From positions 1-64,000 of the forward strand of contig JAPOYJ010000084.1 in NCBI GenBank assembly GCA_026706635.1: a DNA stretch of 64,000 bases. The letters run 5' to 3'. The translations under genes and the position numbers were made by a program. A model generated the notes under the pieces. That model worked only from the letters and a program-made list of their open reading frames with translations. It was not told where the DNA came from and made no database searches. Every line of letters begins with the position of its first letter. Position 1 is the first letter of the stretch. Below are positions 54,642-63,690 of the stretch, piece by piece. The DNA is from Gemmatimonadota bacterium. Lineage in GTDB: Bacteria > Gemmatimonadota > Gemmatimonadetes > Longimicrobiales > Gaopeijiaceae.

Positions 54642-55415
54642 CTAGATGCCATCGCGGTGAACCTGGTCCCGGATCTCACTGACTCTCTCCCACATCGTCT
54701 CTGCCTCCAACGTCGTCAGAATCCTCGCCACCTCCTCCTCGGGAATCTGCCATGCCACCGCCGCGCCCGCCACCCAGGTGCGCAACGCCGCGCGGAGCTC
54801 CGCGAACTCCTCCCCAGCGAACCGGGCCGCCAGGCCCCGCGTGACCCGCCCGAGGCTCTCGGGCGAGGGATCCCGCTCCACCCTTCCCAGCGAAGTCACC
54901 AGGTCCATTGAGGCCCGATTCCGCTCGCCGACCCTCTGCAGATCAAGCAGTAGATGCTGCGCCTGCGGCTGATAGAGCGACAGCGCCTCGGGCACCGGGG
55001 CAATGAGCTCGGAGATGTCCGTTGCTGCCCGCCAGCGGGGCCGCCCGCTGTAGACCGTGACGGGCAGGACTGGCGGCAGCCTGTCGCCCGCCCTGACCTC
55101 CCCCCGGCGGACCAGTTCCTCGTAGGTCAGGCAGGTGTAGGTCAGAATCCGGAGGGCCATGAAGTAGTCGCTCTCCGACTGGAATTCGAGGAGAATGAGC
55201 AGGTAGAGCCACCCGTCCCGAAAGCCAATCTTCCAGAGCAGGTCCATCCGGCGCTGATCCAGACCACCGCTGACACGCTCGGTCGGAAGGGCCTCGAGCG
55301 TCTCGAAGTCGAGTTCGTCGGCGAGATCCCCGCCCACGAAGTTGCGGACCAGCTCCTCGACGGCGGCGCGCTGGGAGAAGACAAGCTTGTAGCTCTCGTC
55401 GTGCTTGCGGGCCAA
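54642..55415 (-). CDS. Rpn/YhgA-like PD-(D/E)XK nuclease, copy C
   Basis: A 257-residue protein with the same predicted sequence as copy B: opening MARKHDESYKLVF, active-site region with RRMDLLWKIG and LLEFQSESD, and ending RDQVHRDGI at an amber codon. The upstream 125 bp are also shared with copy B, so both genes have the same promoter region. Recent duplication or gene conversion is the simplest explanation. Confidence 0.85.
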   Translation of the reverse strand: MARKHDESYKLVFSQRAAVEELVRNFVGGDLADELDFETLEALPTERVSGGLDQRRMDLLWKIGFRDGWLYLLILLEFQSESDYFMALRILTYTCLTYEELVRRGEVRAGDRLPPVLPVTVYSGRPRWRAATDISELIAPVPEALSLYQPQAQHLLLDLQRVGERNRASMDLVTSLGRVERDPSPESLGRVTRGLAARFAGEEFAELRAALRTWVAGAAVAWQIPEEEVARILTTLEAETMWERVSEIRDQVHRDGI

Positions 55416-55588
55416 CCGGACTCCGGCGGAGGGGTTCGTGCGATGGTCGAGGCGGTGGGCGGGCGGACCCGGTGCCTGTGGTCAGAGCATCGGGCCGCCG
55501 GCCGGGCGCATACATGGCAAAACGGGCCAGTTGCGCGCGGGCAGGAGATCGGCCCTCTGACTGCGGATCCGCCAGCGCCTGTACCGAC

Positions 55589-57769
55589 TCATCCCACTCC
55601 GAAGAGCTTCGCCCGGTCGCCGTACCGGCGCTCCATCAGGTGACGGAGGAGGATGTGCTCCGGTCGCTCGAGCCGGGGATCGGCCTCCACGACGGCACGG
55701 GCGCGGGCGCGGGCCGGCCCGACGAGGTCGCCGTCGGCCACCAGGTCGGCGATGCGCAGTCGCTGACCGTGGCCGTGCTGGTCGGCGCCGAAGAAGTCGC
55801 CCTGGCCTCGGATCCGCAGATCCTCGGCTGCAATTTCGAAGCCGTCGGTGGTGCGGGCGAAGGCCCTGAGCCGCCTGCTCCTCCCCGCCGCCTCCGAGAT
55901 CGCCACGCAGAGCCCGCCCCGCTCTCCCCTCCCGACGCGGCCGCGCAGCTGGTGCAGCTGCGAGAGCCCGAAGCGTTCGGCGTTCTCGATGACCATCATG
56001 GTCGCGCCCGCCACGTCGACCCCCACCTCGATCACCGTCGTGGCGACGAGTGCCCTCACCCTGCCCGCAACGAAGTCGCGCATGATCCGCTCCCGCTCCT
56101 CGGCGGGGACCCGGCCGTGGACCAGAGCCACCTCGTGCCCCGCGAGAGCTCCGTCCCGGAGGCGCTCGAACTCCGCCTCGGCGGCGAGGAGCTCCGCCTT
56201 ATCCGACTCCTCGATCAGGGGGTAGACGACGAAGGCCTGCTCGCCCCTCTCCAGACGGCGAACGACCTCGTCGAGCACCTGGTCGCGCGCCTCGGGCGAC
56301 CTGACCCAGGTGGCGACCGGACGGCGACCAGGGGGAAGGTCGTCGATCTGGCTGATGTCGAGGTCTCCGTGAATGGCCATCGCCAGCGACCTCGGGATCG
56401 GGGTGGCCGACATCGCCAGAACGTCGGGCGCGGGCTCCCGCTCTCCGAGCGCAAGGCGCTGGCGCACCCCGAAGCGCTGCTGTTCGTCGATCACCGCGAG
56501 GCCGAGCGAATCGAACTCTACCCCCTCCTGGATCAGCGCGTGGGTCCCGACGACGATCTGCGCATCGCCGTTCGCAATCCGCCCTAGAGCCGTCCGCCGG
56601 CGCTGGGGCGTGGCCGATCCGGTCAGGAGCTCCGCCTCGCAGGGGAGGCCGCGCAGAAGCTCGCCGATGCGCGCCGCATGCTGTTCGGCCAGAACGGAGG
56701 TGGGGACCATCAGCGCCGCCTGGCGCCCTCCCTCGACCGCCAGGAGCATCGCGAAGAGCGCCACGAGCGTCTTCCCCGATCCCACGTCCCCCTGCAGGAG
56801 CCGGTTCATCCGCGTGGGCGAGGCCATGTCGGCGTAGATCTCGCGGAGCACCCGAACCTGGGCGCCGGTGAGCTCGAAGGGGAGCGAGTCGTGCAGAGCC
56901 CGGACCAGCCGATTGGTGCGCACCATGGCGATGCCGGGGGTTTCGCGGGTGGCGTGGTGGCGGACCCGGGCGTGCAGGAGCTGCAGGAGGACGAGCTCGT
57001 CGTAGGCGAGACGGCGACGGGCGGGCGCCACGTCGTCGATCGACCGGGGACGGTGAAGCGCGGCGAGCGCGGTGCCGAGGCGGGGGAGGCCGAGTCCCCT
57101 CCGCTCCCGCGGGTCGATCGCATCCTCCTTCGCCGCGTGGCGCAGGAGCCACTCCAGGTTCTGGGTGAGGATCCGCCTGAGCACCCACTGGGGCACCTCC
57201 TTCGAGGCAGGATAGGTGACGAAGATCGTCCCCGGGGCAGCGTCGGGAGCCGCCGCCTGTCGTTCCGGTGGGTGGGATTTCCTCCTCTGTGGGTGATCTG
57301 GTCCTCCCCGTGGGTGACTGTGGGTGGGCGGATCATGATCCTCCCTCCCACTGCCCCTCCGGTCCAATAGGGCGTGCTCGCGAGGCTGGATCTGGCGGCC
57401 ATGGAACGACCTGACCGGTCCGGTGACGAGGATGCGGTCGCCGACTCGAAGCTCCCGGTCGAGCCACGGCTGTCCCGGCCACGAGCAGGTCAGGGCGCCG
57501 GTGTCGTCGCGGATGACCACCTGGAAGATGCGGAGGCCACGCCGGGTGGGGATCACCCCCTTGCTCCCGATCTCGCCCACGACGGTCACCTCCATCCCGA
57601 CCTCCGCCGAGGCGAGCGGGGTGATCGTCGAGGCGTCGTCGTAGCGCCTGGGGAGGTGGTAGAGGAGGTCCCGCGCGGTCAGGATTCCCATCCGCGCCAG
57701 CGACTCGGCCCGCCGGGGACCGACGCCCTTCAGAAACTGGGCGGGCTTGTCGAGCTCCAGAAAGGTCAC
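55589..57769 (-). CDS. recG: ATP-dependent DNA helicase RecG
   Basis: A 726-residue helicase that remodels stalled forks and Holliday junctions. The GTG start at 57769 overlaps the ftsY stop (GTGA). The N-terminal wedge/OB domain starts LDKPAQFLKGVGPRRAESLA. The helicase core has Walker A LLQGDVGSGKTLVA, DEQQ in VIDEQQRFGVRQR, SATPIPRSLAM, and the late motifs VATTVIEVGVDVAGA and QLRGRVGRGERGG. Residues about 135-173 are a low-complexity insert rich in His, Pro and Arg, encoded by GTGGGTG direct repeats, between the OB fold and the helicase linker. Confidence 0.95.
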   Translation of the reverse strand: MTFLELDKPAQFLKGVGPRRAESLARMGILTARDLLYHLPRRYDDASTITPLASAEVGMEVTVVGEIGSKGVIPTRRGLRIFQVVIRDDTGALTCSWPGQPWLDRELRVGDRILVTGPVRSFHGRQIQPREHALLDRRGSGREDHDPPTHSHPRGGPDHPQRRKSHPPERQAAAPDAAPGTIFVTYPASKEVPQWVLRRILTQNLEWLLRHAAKEDAIDPRERRGLGLPRLGTALAALHRPRSIDDVAPARRRLAYDELVLLQLLHARVRHHATRETPGIAMVRTNRLVRALHDSLPFELTGAQVRVLREIYADMASPTRMNRLLQGDVGSGKTLVALFAMLLAVEGGRQAALMVPTSVLAEQHAARIGELLRGLPCEAELLTGSATPQRRRTALGRIANGDAQIVVGTHALIQEGVEFDSLGLAVIDEQQRFGVRQRLALGEREPAPDVLAMSATPIPRSLAMAIHGDLDISQIDDLPPGRRPVATWVRSPEARDQVLDEVVRRLERGEQAFVVYPLIEESDKAELLAAEAEFERLRDGALAGHEVALVHGRVPAEERERIMRDFVAGRVRALVATTVIEVGVDVAGATMMVIENAERFGLSQLHQLRGRVGRGERGGLCVAISEAAGRSRRLRAFARTTDGFEIAAEDLRIRGQGDFFGADQHGHGQRLRIADLVADGDLVGPARARARAVVEADPRLERPEHILLRHLMERRYGDRAKLFGVG

Positions 57770-58671
57770 AGTGCGCCCGTCGGCGCCGCATCCGCCACCG
57801 CGCGGGCGAAGGCTCCGGGGTCGAAGAGCTGCAGGTCGGCCAGCCCTTCGCCCACGCCGACGTAGCGCACCGGAATTCCGACCTCCTGCCTGATTGCGAC
57901 CACCACGCCTCCCTTCGCTGTCGAATCCATCTTGGCGACGACGACTCCCGTCAGCTCGACGAATCTGGAGAATTCTCGCGCCTGCGCCACGGCGTTCTGC
58001 CCGACGGTGGCGTCGATCACCAGGAGCGCCTCGTGCGGGGCGGCGCCGTGCGGGGCGCCGAGTACGCGCCGGATCTTGGCGAGCTGCTCCATCAGGCCGC
58101 CGCTCGTGTGGAGCCTCCCGGCCGTGTCGACGACAAGGTGGCCGGCGCCGCGCGCGCGGGCCGCGTCCAGAGCGTCGAAAGCCACCGCGGCCGGGTCTCC
58201 GCCCGGCTCTCCCCGCACGCAGTGGGCGCCGGTCGGCTCCAGGAGGCGCATCAGCTGCTCGGCGGCCGCGGCCCTGTAGGTGTCGGCGGCCGCCACGACC
58301 ACGCCGTGCCCCTTTGCGGCCAGACGGTGGGCGAGCCTCGCCACCGTGGTCGTCTTCCCCACGCCGTTCACCCCCACGACCATGCAGACCGCTGGGGGGC
58401 TCTCGGCCGAGGCGAGCTCGCGCGGTCCCTCTCCGGCGAAGATCTCCGAGATCTCTCCGGCGAGGATCCGCCCCAGGTCGACGCCGCCGCGCCCTCCCTC
58501 CCTCCTGGCCGCGCTCTCGACCGCGCTCCGCAGGCGCGAGCTCGCCCGCACTCCGAAGTCGGCCGCGATGAGCCGCTCCTCGATCTCGTCGAGCGCCTCC
58601 TCGTCGACCTCGACCGCCAGCCCAGGCGCCAGGCGCGCGAGCGCCCTCCGCCAGACGGCGCCCCCCCTCAC
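57766..58671 (-). CDS. ftsY: Signal recognition particle receptor FtsY
   Basis: A 301-residue SRP GTPase that docks SRP-ribosome complexes at the membrane. NG-domain motifs: VVGVNGVGKTTTVARLAHRL (G1), DTYRAAAAEQL, VVDTAGRLHTSGGLMEQL (G3) and AKMDSTAKGG (G4; the usual form is TKLDGTAKGG). The acidic N-terminal A domain is nearly absent, as in many non-enteric bacteria. It starts at GTG, overlapping the M23 peptidase stop (GTGA), and is coupled to recG downstream. Confidence 0.94.
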   Translation of the reverse strand: MRGGAVWRRALARLAPGLAVEVDEEALDEIEERLIAADFGVRASSRLRSAVESAARREGGRGGVDLGRILAGEISEIFAGEGPRELASAESPPAVCMVVGVNGVGKTTTVARLAHRLAAKGHGVVVAAADTYRAAAAEQLMRLLEPTGAHCVRGEPGGDPAAVAFDALDAARARGAGHLVVDTAGRLHTSGGLMEQLAKIRRVLGAPHGAAPHEALLVIDATVGQNAVAQAREFSRFVELTGVVVAKMDSTAKGGVVVAIRQEVGIPVRYVGVGEGLADLQLFDPGAFARAVADAAPTGAL

Positions 58672-59987
58672 TTGCTGGCGCTGGCCAGACTGGCGCGTGC
58701 CAGCCGCGGGCCTGGCCTGGGTGGCAGGATCGCCAGGCGGTCGTCCCGCTCCCGCTCCCAGCGCTCGCGGTCAGCAGCGGGCACCGGGTCGCCGGCGGGC
58801 AGGTCCACATTCAGCGGATCGACCGGGCGACCCCCCCGGTGGAGCTCGTAGTGCAGGTGGGGGCCGGTCGCCAGCCCCGTCATCCCCACGTACCCGATCA
58901 CCTGCCCCTGCGCGACGGTGGACCCGACGGCGGTCCCCTTCGCCCATCGGCTCAGGTGCGCGTAGCGGGTACGGTAGCCGTTGGCGTGGCGCAGGTCGAT
59001 GACCCGTCCGTAGCTCCGGCTCACGCTTCGCCGCACGACCACGCCCCTGGCGGTGGCCTGGATCGGCGACCCCTGCCGGGCCGCGTAGTCGATGCCGTTG
59101 TGCGCCCGCCAGGTGCGGAGCACCGGGTGGAAGCGGCGCGACTGGAAGCGCGAGGAGATGTACGCCAGGCGGAGCGGCTTCTTGAGGAATGCGCGCCTCG
59201 TGGACTCTCCCTCCATGTCGTACCACCCTCCCTGTTCGTCGCCGGTGGGGGAGAACCAGAGGGCGTGCAGCGCGCTCCCGGAGACCGAGAGCTCGGCCGC
59301 CAGGAGCGCGCCCGAGTGCGTGCTCCCGTCGGGCCTCCGGTTCAGCTCGAAGGCGAAGCGGAAGGTGTCGCCGGGACGCAGCTGCCGCGAGAAGTCGATC
59401 CGCCACTGGAATGCCTGGTCGAGGAGCCACACCAGCCGCTCGCGGTCCGGGATGTCGGCGAGATCGGGGAGATTCGCCACCGCCGACCAGAGGCTGCTCT
59501 CGATCCGGCCAGCGGCGACCACTGTGTCCACCGCCAGCGCCGCCACCCGGGTCGAGGAGCTCCAGCGACTCTCGCCGCCCCCGGCGGGCTCGATCACGAC
59601 GGTGGTGTCGGGTCCCGTCCACACCTCGACGCCGACGAGCCGTTCGGGCGCCCTCGTCCAGCGGGCGCTCACCCTGGTGCCCGGGCGCAGCCGTCTCGCG
59701 TTGGCCTGCTCGCCGAAGGCCGCCAGCAGAGCGGGGTGGTCGCCCGCCCCCACCCCTGCGGACCAGAGCGCCTGGCCCAGATTCGTCCCCGGCGCGAGCT
59801 CCCGCACCTCGATCCGGTCCGGCGGGCGGGCCAAGACGGGGTGGAGCGCCTCCACCTCGGGGATGCGCTCGCACGCCCCCGCTGCCCCCGCCAGGGCGAG
59901 GGCTAGCCCCCAGCCGCCACCCGCCCGCGTAAACCGGGCTCCGATGGGCGACAGCCGCCGGCCCCGCTCAGCCGTGCGCTCCGCCAT
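58668..59987 (-). CDS. M23-family (LytM) peptidoglycan endopeptidase, lipoprotein
   Basis: A 439-residue envelope protein from the ATG at 59987. The signal ends ALAGAAGACERIPEVEA, a lipobox. A LysM/OapA-like region (VRELAPGTNLGQALWSAGVG) and a helical-beta middle precede the C-terminal M23 domain, with the zinc ligands in HNGIDYAARQGSP and GPHLHYELHRGG. It probably cleaves peptidoglycan cross-links. A longer frame to 60059 would begin inside the palindromic repeat and is rejected. It is coupled to ftsY. Confidence 0.88.
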   Translation of the reverse strand: MAERTAERGRRLSPIGARFTRAGGGWGLALALAGAAGACERIPEVEALHPVLARPPDRIEVRELAPGTNLGQALWSAGVGAGDHPALLAAFGEQANARRLRPGTRVSARWTRAPERLVGVEVWTGPDTTVVIEPAGGGESRWSSSTRVAALAVDTVVAAGRIESSLWSAVANLPDLADIPDRERLVWLLDQAFQWRIDFSRQLRPGDTFRFAFELNRRPDGSTHSGALLAAELSVSGSALHALWFSPTGDEQGGWYDMEGESTRRAFLKKPLRLAYISSRFQSRRFHPVLRTWRAHNGIDYAARQGSPIQATARGVVVRRSVSRSYGRVIDLRHANGYRTRYAHLSRWAKGTAVGSTVAQGQVIGYVGMTGLATGPHLHYELHRGGRPVDPLNVDLPAGDPVPAADRERWERERDDRLAILPPRPGPRLARASLASASK

Positions 59988-60013
59988 CGGCTGGTAGGAG
60001 CGCCACCGGCCCA

Positions 60014-60168
60014 AGGAGCAGTGCGGAGCGAGACCACGGGTACGAGCACTGTAAATCATAGTTTACACATTGTAAAGTATAGCTTACAGTATGGAAGGGC
60101 GTGCGCAGCGGTCCAGCGCGGATGCAGCGCCCCTCGAATGCCGGGGGAGGTTTGTTCACGGGCTGCTA
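60014..60168. repeat. Composite mosaic repeat between ftsZ and the M23 gene
   Basis: This segment combines modules seen apart elsewhere: GGAGCAGTGCGGAGCGAGAC (also 48343), paired palindromes at 60050-60088 (TGTAAATCATAGTTTACA, CAT, TGTAAAGTATAGCTTACA), GCGGATGCAGCGCCCCTCGAA (also 5512), and the CACGGGCTGCTA end that runs into the ftsZ stop codon. Confidence 0.75.
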
Positions 60169-61527
60169 ACCCCTCCGGATGAAGGTCGGCAGCTCCATTT
60201 CGCTCGGAGCGCTGGCGTTGATCGGCGACCTGTGGCCTCCGCTAAGCGATGGACGCGCCACGCCCCTCCCGGTCAGCATCGACGACCTGCCGTCCGCAGC
60301 CGGACGCGACGTCTCGGAAGGGGTGGAGGCGTTCGCCCTGGGATGGCTGCGCAGGCCGAGCCCGGGCGCGGGACCATGCGTCGGCGCCGGATGCGCCCCC
60401 GCCACAACCGGCGAGCGGCTGCCCCCCACCGCCTCGTGGCGCATGGCAATCGACTCCTCCCCGATCTCGCCATCCTCGGTCTCCGCTCGCTCACCGCGCC
60501 TGCGGGCGGAGAGCGATGCGACGCGGGCGGCGAGCGACCCCTCCTCCAGGCGCAGATCCTCCTCGCGCCCAAGCTGGAAGCCGGTCGCGATGAGGGTCAC
60601 CCTTACCTCGCCTTCGAGCGCCGGTTCGTGCACGGTGCCGAAGATGATCTCGGCGTCGTCCCCCGCCGCCTCCTGGATAAGGCAGGAGATCCCCGTCACC
60701 TCGTCGATCGTCAGGTCGTCCCCGCCGCTGATGTTCAGGAGGACCCCCTGCGCGCCGTGGATCGAGATGTTGTCCAGGAGCGGCGACTCGATCGCCTCGC
60801 CGGCGGCGAGGAGGGCCCGGTCCTCGCCCCGACCGACCCCGGTGCCGAGGAGCGCGGCGCCGCACGACGCCATGATCGTGCGCACATCCGCGAAGTCCAC
60901 ATTCACCTCGCCGTTCACGCGGATCAGGTCGCTGATCCCCTTCGTGGCCTGCAGCAGGACCTCGTCGGCGTGCTTGAGCGCCTCCCGGAAGGAGGTGCCG
61001 GGCCCAACGACCTTGAGGAGCTGCTCGTTCGGGACCTCGATCACGGTGTCGACCTTGCTGCTCAGCTCATCGATCCCCTGCTCGGCCTGCCGCAGGCGCT
61101 TCCTCCCCTCGAAGTGGAAGGGACGCGTCACGACCGCGATCACCAGGGCGCCCAGCTCGCGAGCCATCTCGCCGATCACCGGAGCGGCGCCGGTCCCCGT
61201 CCCGCCCCCCATGCCGGCGGCGATGAACACCAGGTCCGCGCCCTCCAGCACGCGGCGGACGTCTTCGCTGTTCTCGGCGATCGCCTGGCGCCCCACGCCC
61301 GGACGGGCGCCCGCGCCGAGGCCCTGGGTGAGACGCTTCCCGATCTGGATGGTGTGGGGCGCCCGGGAGGTGGCGAGCGCCTGGGCGTCGGTGTTGGCCG
61401 AGATGAACTCGACACCCTCCAGCTCCTCGTCGATCATCCGGTTGACGGCGTTGCCGCCCGCGCCGCCGACGCCGATGACGCGCATCACCGCGCGGTTCCG
61501 CGGGACCTCGTCGAGCTCGAAGATCAT
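60166..61527 (-). CDS. ftsZ: Cell division protein FtsZ
   Basis: A 453-residue tubulin-like GTPase forming the division ring. The ATG at 61527 has AGGAG 8 bp upstream; two earlier Met codons are in frame but lack this site. Motifs: VIGVGGAGGNAVNRMIDE, the tubulin signature AAGMGGGTGTGAAPVI, and the T7 loop NVDFADVRTIM. A long variable linker ends in the conserved C-terminal peptide MELPTFIRRG, which binds FtsA. It lies 130 bp after ftsA. Confidence 0.97.
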   Translation of the reverse strand: MIFELDEVPRNRAVMRVIGVGGAGGNAVNRMIDEELEGVEFISANTDAQALATSRAPHTIQIGKRLTQGLGAGARPGVGRQAIAENSEDVRRVLEGADLVFIAAGMGGGTGTGAAPVIGEMARELGALVIAVVTRPFHFEGRKRLRQAEQGIDELSSKVDTVIEVPNEQLLKVVGPGTSFREALKHADEVLLQATKGISDLIRVNGEVNVDFADVRTIMASCGAALLGTGVGRGEDRALLAAGEAIESPLLDNISIHGAQGVLLNISGGDDLTIDEVTGISCLIQEAAGDDAEIIFGTVHEPALEGEVRVTLIATGFQLGREEDLRLEEGSLAARVASLSARRRGERAETEDGEIGEESIAMRHEAVGGSRSPVVAGAHPAPTHGPAPGLGLRSHPRANASTPSETSRPAADGRSSMLTGRGVARPSLSGGHRSPINASAPSEMELPTFIRRG

Positions 61528-61657
61528 TTTGCTCTCTCCTTGCATGGTTGCTGCTCCTCGCATCCTTGCACCCCCTCTTCCGGCAGGGTGCGGCAATAGC
61601 CGAAGGGGGATCGCCGCGCTCTCCCCAGTGTATTCGTCTCTCTCCTCGAAGCCATGA

Positions 61658-62884
61658 TCAGAAGAACTCCCTGATCCACGCCCCCACCCTGGCGGCCACT
61701 CCCGAGCCGGCCGTGGTGGCGCCGCCCCCGGTCTCGCCGTAGTAGTCGGCGCCGATGAGCGCCAGCCCGGTGGCCGTGGCGAAGCCTGGGTGTCCCAGCC
61801 GGTCGACGAGCCCCGAGATGTCCGTCCCCACCGTCCCCACCCGGATCGGGACCGCCATCGACCTGCCCGCCACCTCGTCGATCCCGGGGGTGACGGCCAC
61901 TCCCCCCGTGACGACGACCCCCGATCCGAGGGTGCTCGTCGACGCCACCACGTCGTCCAGCTTGCGCCCGATCTGCAGGAAGATGTGCTCCAGGCGCTCC
62001 TCGATGAGCTGCGCCACGAACTCTCCCGCCACTTCGCGGCCGTTGCCGTTTCCGGAGTTCAGGCGAATGGTCTCCGGCGTCGCGATGGCGCGGCTCCCGG
62101 CCGCGAACCGCTCCTTGATGCGGCGCGCCTCGGAGAACGGGACCGAGAGGCCGCGGATGAGTTCGCTGGTCACCGTGTTGCCGCCGTAGGGGAGGACTTC
62201 GAGGTGCTGAATCCGGCCCTCGAAGTGGACCGCGATGCCGGTCGTGGTGCCGCCCATGTCGACCGTCGCCACCCCCAGCTCCATCTCGTCCTCGGAGAGC
62301 ACGGCCCGCGAGGCGGCGAGTGGCTCCAGCACGATGTCCTGCACCCGGTACCCCGCCCGCTCCACGGCGCGGATCACATTGCCGAGCGTCGCCGCGCACC
62401 CTGTGACCAGGTAGAGCTGGGTCTCGAGGCGCGTTCCGGCCATCCCCACCGGGTCCTTCACGCCCGGCTGGTTGTCGACCGTGTAGTGCTGCGGGAAGGC
62501 GTGCAGCAGCTCCCTGCCCCGCGCCGTCGGCACCGCCCGCGCCACCGCGTGGACTCGCCTCACGTCGCGGCGCTGCACCTCCTCGCCCGCGATCGCCACC
62601 ACGCCGACCGACCGGATCGCTTCGAGATGGTCGCCCGACACCCCCACGTACACCCGGTCGATTCGCAGCCCCGCCATCAGCTCGGCCTCCTGGATGGCGC
62701 GCCGGATCGTCCGGGCGGCCTCCTCCAGGTCGGTGACCGAATCGTGTCGGACCCCCGCCGTCGGGGTGCACCCGACCCCTAGCACCCTCAGCACCGGGGT
62801 GTAGAGCTCGCGCACGTACTCGCCGATCACGGCGCGGGTGTAGGTGGACCCGACGTCGAGGCCGGTGAGGAGGATCTGGCTCAT
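61658..62884 (-). CDS. ftsA: Cell division protein FtsA
   Basis: A 408-residue actin-like ATPase that ties FtsZ to the membrane. It starts ILLTGLDVGSTYTRAVIGEY (phosphate 1), and has VATVDMGGTTTGIAVHFEG (phosphate 2) and GVVVTGGVAVTPGIDEVAG (adenosine site). The C-terminal amphipathic end RVGAWIREFF is the membrane-targeting helix. The ATG overlaps the ftsQ stop (ATGA). Confidence 0.95.
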   Translation of the reverse strand: MSQILLTGLDVGSTYTRAVIGEYVRELYTPVLRVLGVGCTPTAGVRHDSVTDLEEAARTIRRAIQEAELMAGLRIDRVYVGVSGDHLEAIRSVGVVAIAGEEVQRRDVRRVHAVARAVPTARGRELLHAFPQHYTVDNQPGVKDPVGMAGTRLETQLYLVTGCAATLGNVIRAVERAGYRVQDIVLEPLAASRAVLSEDEMELGVATVDMGGTTTGIAVHFEGRIQHLEVLPYGGNTVTSELIRGLSVPFSEARRIKERFAAGSRAIATPETIRLNSGNGNGREVAGEFVAQLIEERLEHIFLQIGRKLDDVVASTSTLGSGVVVTGGVAVTPGIDEVAGRSMAVPIRVGTVGTDISGLVDRLGHPGFATATGLALIGADYYGETGGGATTAGSGVAARVGAWIREFF

Positions 62885-63690
62885 TGGGCGTCCTCGTCTT
62901 CCTCGGCGGGCGGCATGGGGGTGGTCCTGACCACCACCTGGTCCGCAAAGCGGAGATCGATCTCGGTTGCGGTGCGGTCGGGGAAGCGGGCATCCGCGTC
63001 GTTCATCGCGACGACGGCCTCGAGGAGGCGGTCCTCCGGGAGCGGAGGGGTGTAGCGGACCCTGAGCCCCTCGTCGCCGAGGAGGAGGGTGGCGTCGGAG
63101 CCGACGAGGCGGGCCTCGGAGAGGACCGAGAGCACCTCTGGGGCCACCTCGCCCAGCTGGTGCAGGTCGCGAGCGAGCGTCCTCACGGCTGCCCGGGCAT
63201 CGGTGCCCGCGGCGCCTTCGGCCGCATTCGCCCCGTCCAGGGCGGAGATCAGCGGCAGGTCGAGGAGCGGCGCCCGGGGGTCGATCGGGAGCACGGCGCC
63301 GCTCGCGTCCACCGGTTCGACGAGCGGGGAGGCGACCAGTGCGACCGGTACCGCCTCCTCGATCGCGACCACCAGGGTGGAGGGGGGCGACCGCTCGACG
63401 CGCGCAGTGGCGACGAGTGGGTGCCGCTCGAGCCGCTCCTCCAGCAGGGCGGCGCTCGTCCAGACCGAGGTGGTCGAGTCCACGCCAGCCGCCTCCCACA
63501 CCATCTCGACGGTGAGACGCCGGATCCCGGTCGCCTCGATCGTCTGGACGCGGAAGATCCTCAGCTCCGGGAACGCCCGGACTCCGGTGTATCCGAGCGA
63601 TCCGGCGACGGCGAGGAGCAAGCCCCACCGCAGGGCGCGGCCCCGGAGGCGACGTCTCGCGAGGCGTCGGCCGAGGGGTACGCGCCTCAT
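62881..63690 (-). CDS. ftsQ: Cell division protein FtsQ/DivIB
   Basis: A 269-residue single-pass inner-membrane protein. A basic cytosolic start (RRLARRRLRGR) precedes the helix WGLLLAVAGSLGYTGVRAF, then a POTRA domain (FRVQTIEATGIRRLTVEMVW, LVATARVERSPPSTLVVAIE) and the beta domain. It bridges early and late divisome proteins. It overlaps murC upstream and ftsA downstream by ATGA. Confidence 0.92.
   Translation of the reverse strand: MRRVPLGRRLARRRLRGRALRWGLLLAVAGSLGYTGVRAFPELRIFRVQTIEATGIRRLTVEMVWEAAGVDSTTSVWTSAALLEERLERHPLVATARVERSPPSTLVVAIEEAVPVALVASPLVEPVDASGAVLPIDPRAPLLDLPLISALDGANAAEGAAGTDARAAVRTLARDLHQLGEVAPEVLSVLSEARLVGSDATLLLGDEGLRVRYTPPLPEDRLLEAVVAMNDADARFPDRTATEIDLRFADQVVVRTTPMPPAEEDEDAQ

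Larger units (their letters stand above)
54391..55540. repeat. 1,150-bp repeat unit C
   Basis: A tandem direct duplicate of 53185-54334, separated from it by 56 bp. The two units differ, as far as I can see, only at 10 positions between 54416 and 54490. Confidence 0.85.

Noticed and set aside
51323-55415. Genome-wide reassignment of TAG to an amino acid
   Set aside because: Many clear genes here (mlaD, mlaE, ftsZ, the CorC-like gene) end in TAG, and the Rpn tail itself ends in TAG, so TAG is a normal stop; only local readthrough is possible.
59988-60059. Longer N-terminus for the M23 lipoprotein
   Set aside because: The ATG at 60059 lies inside a palindromic repeat and the extra residues precede an otherwise good lipoprotein signal.
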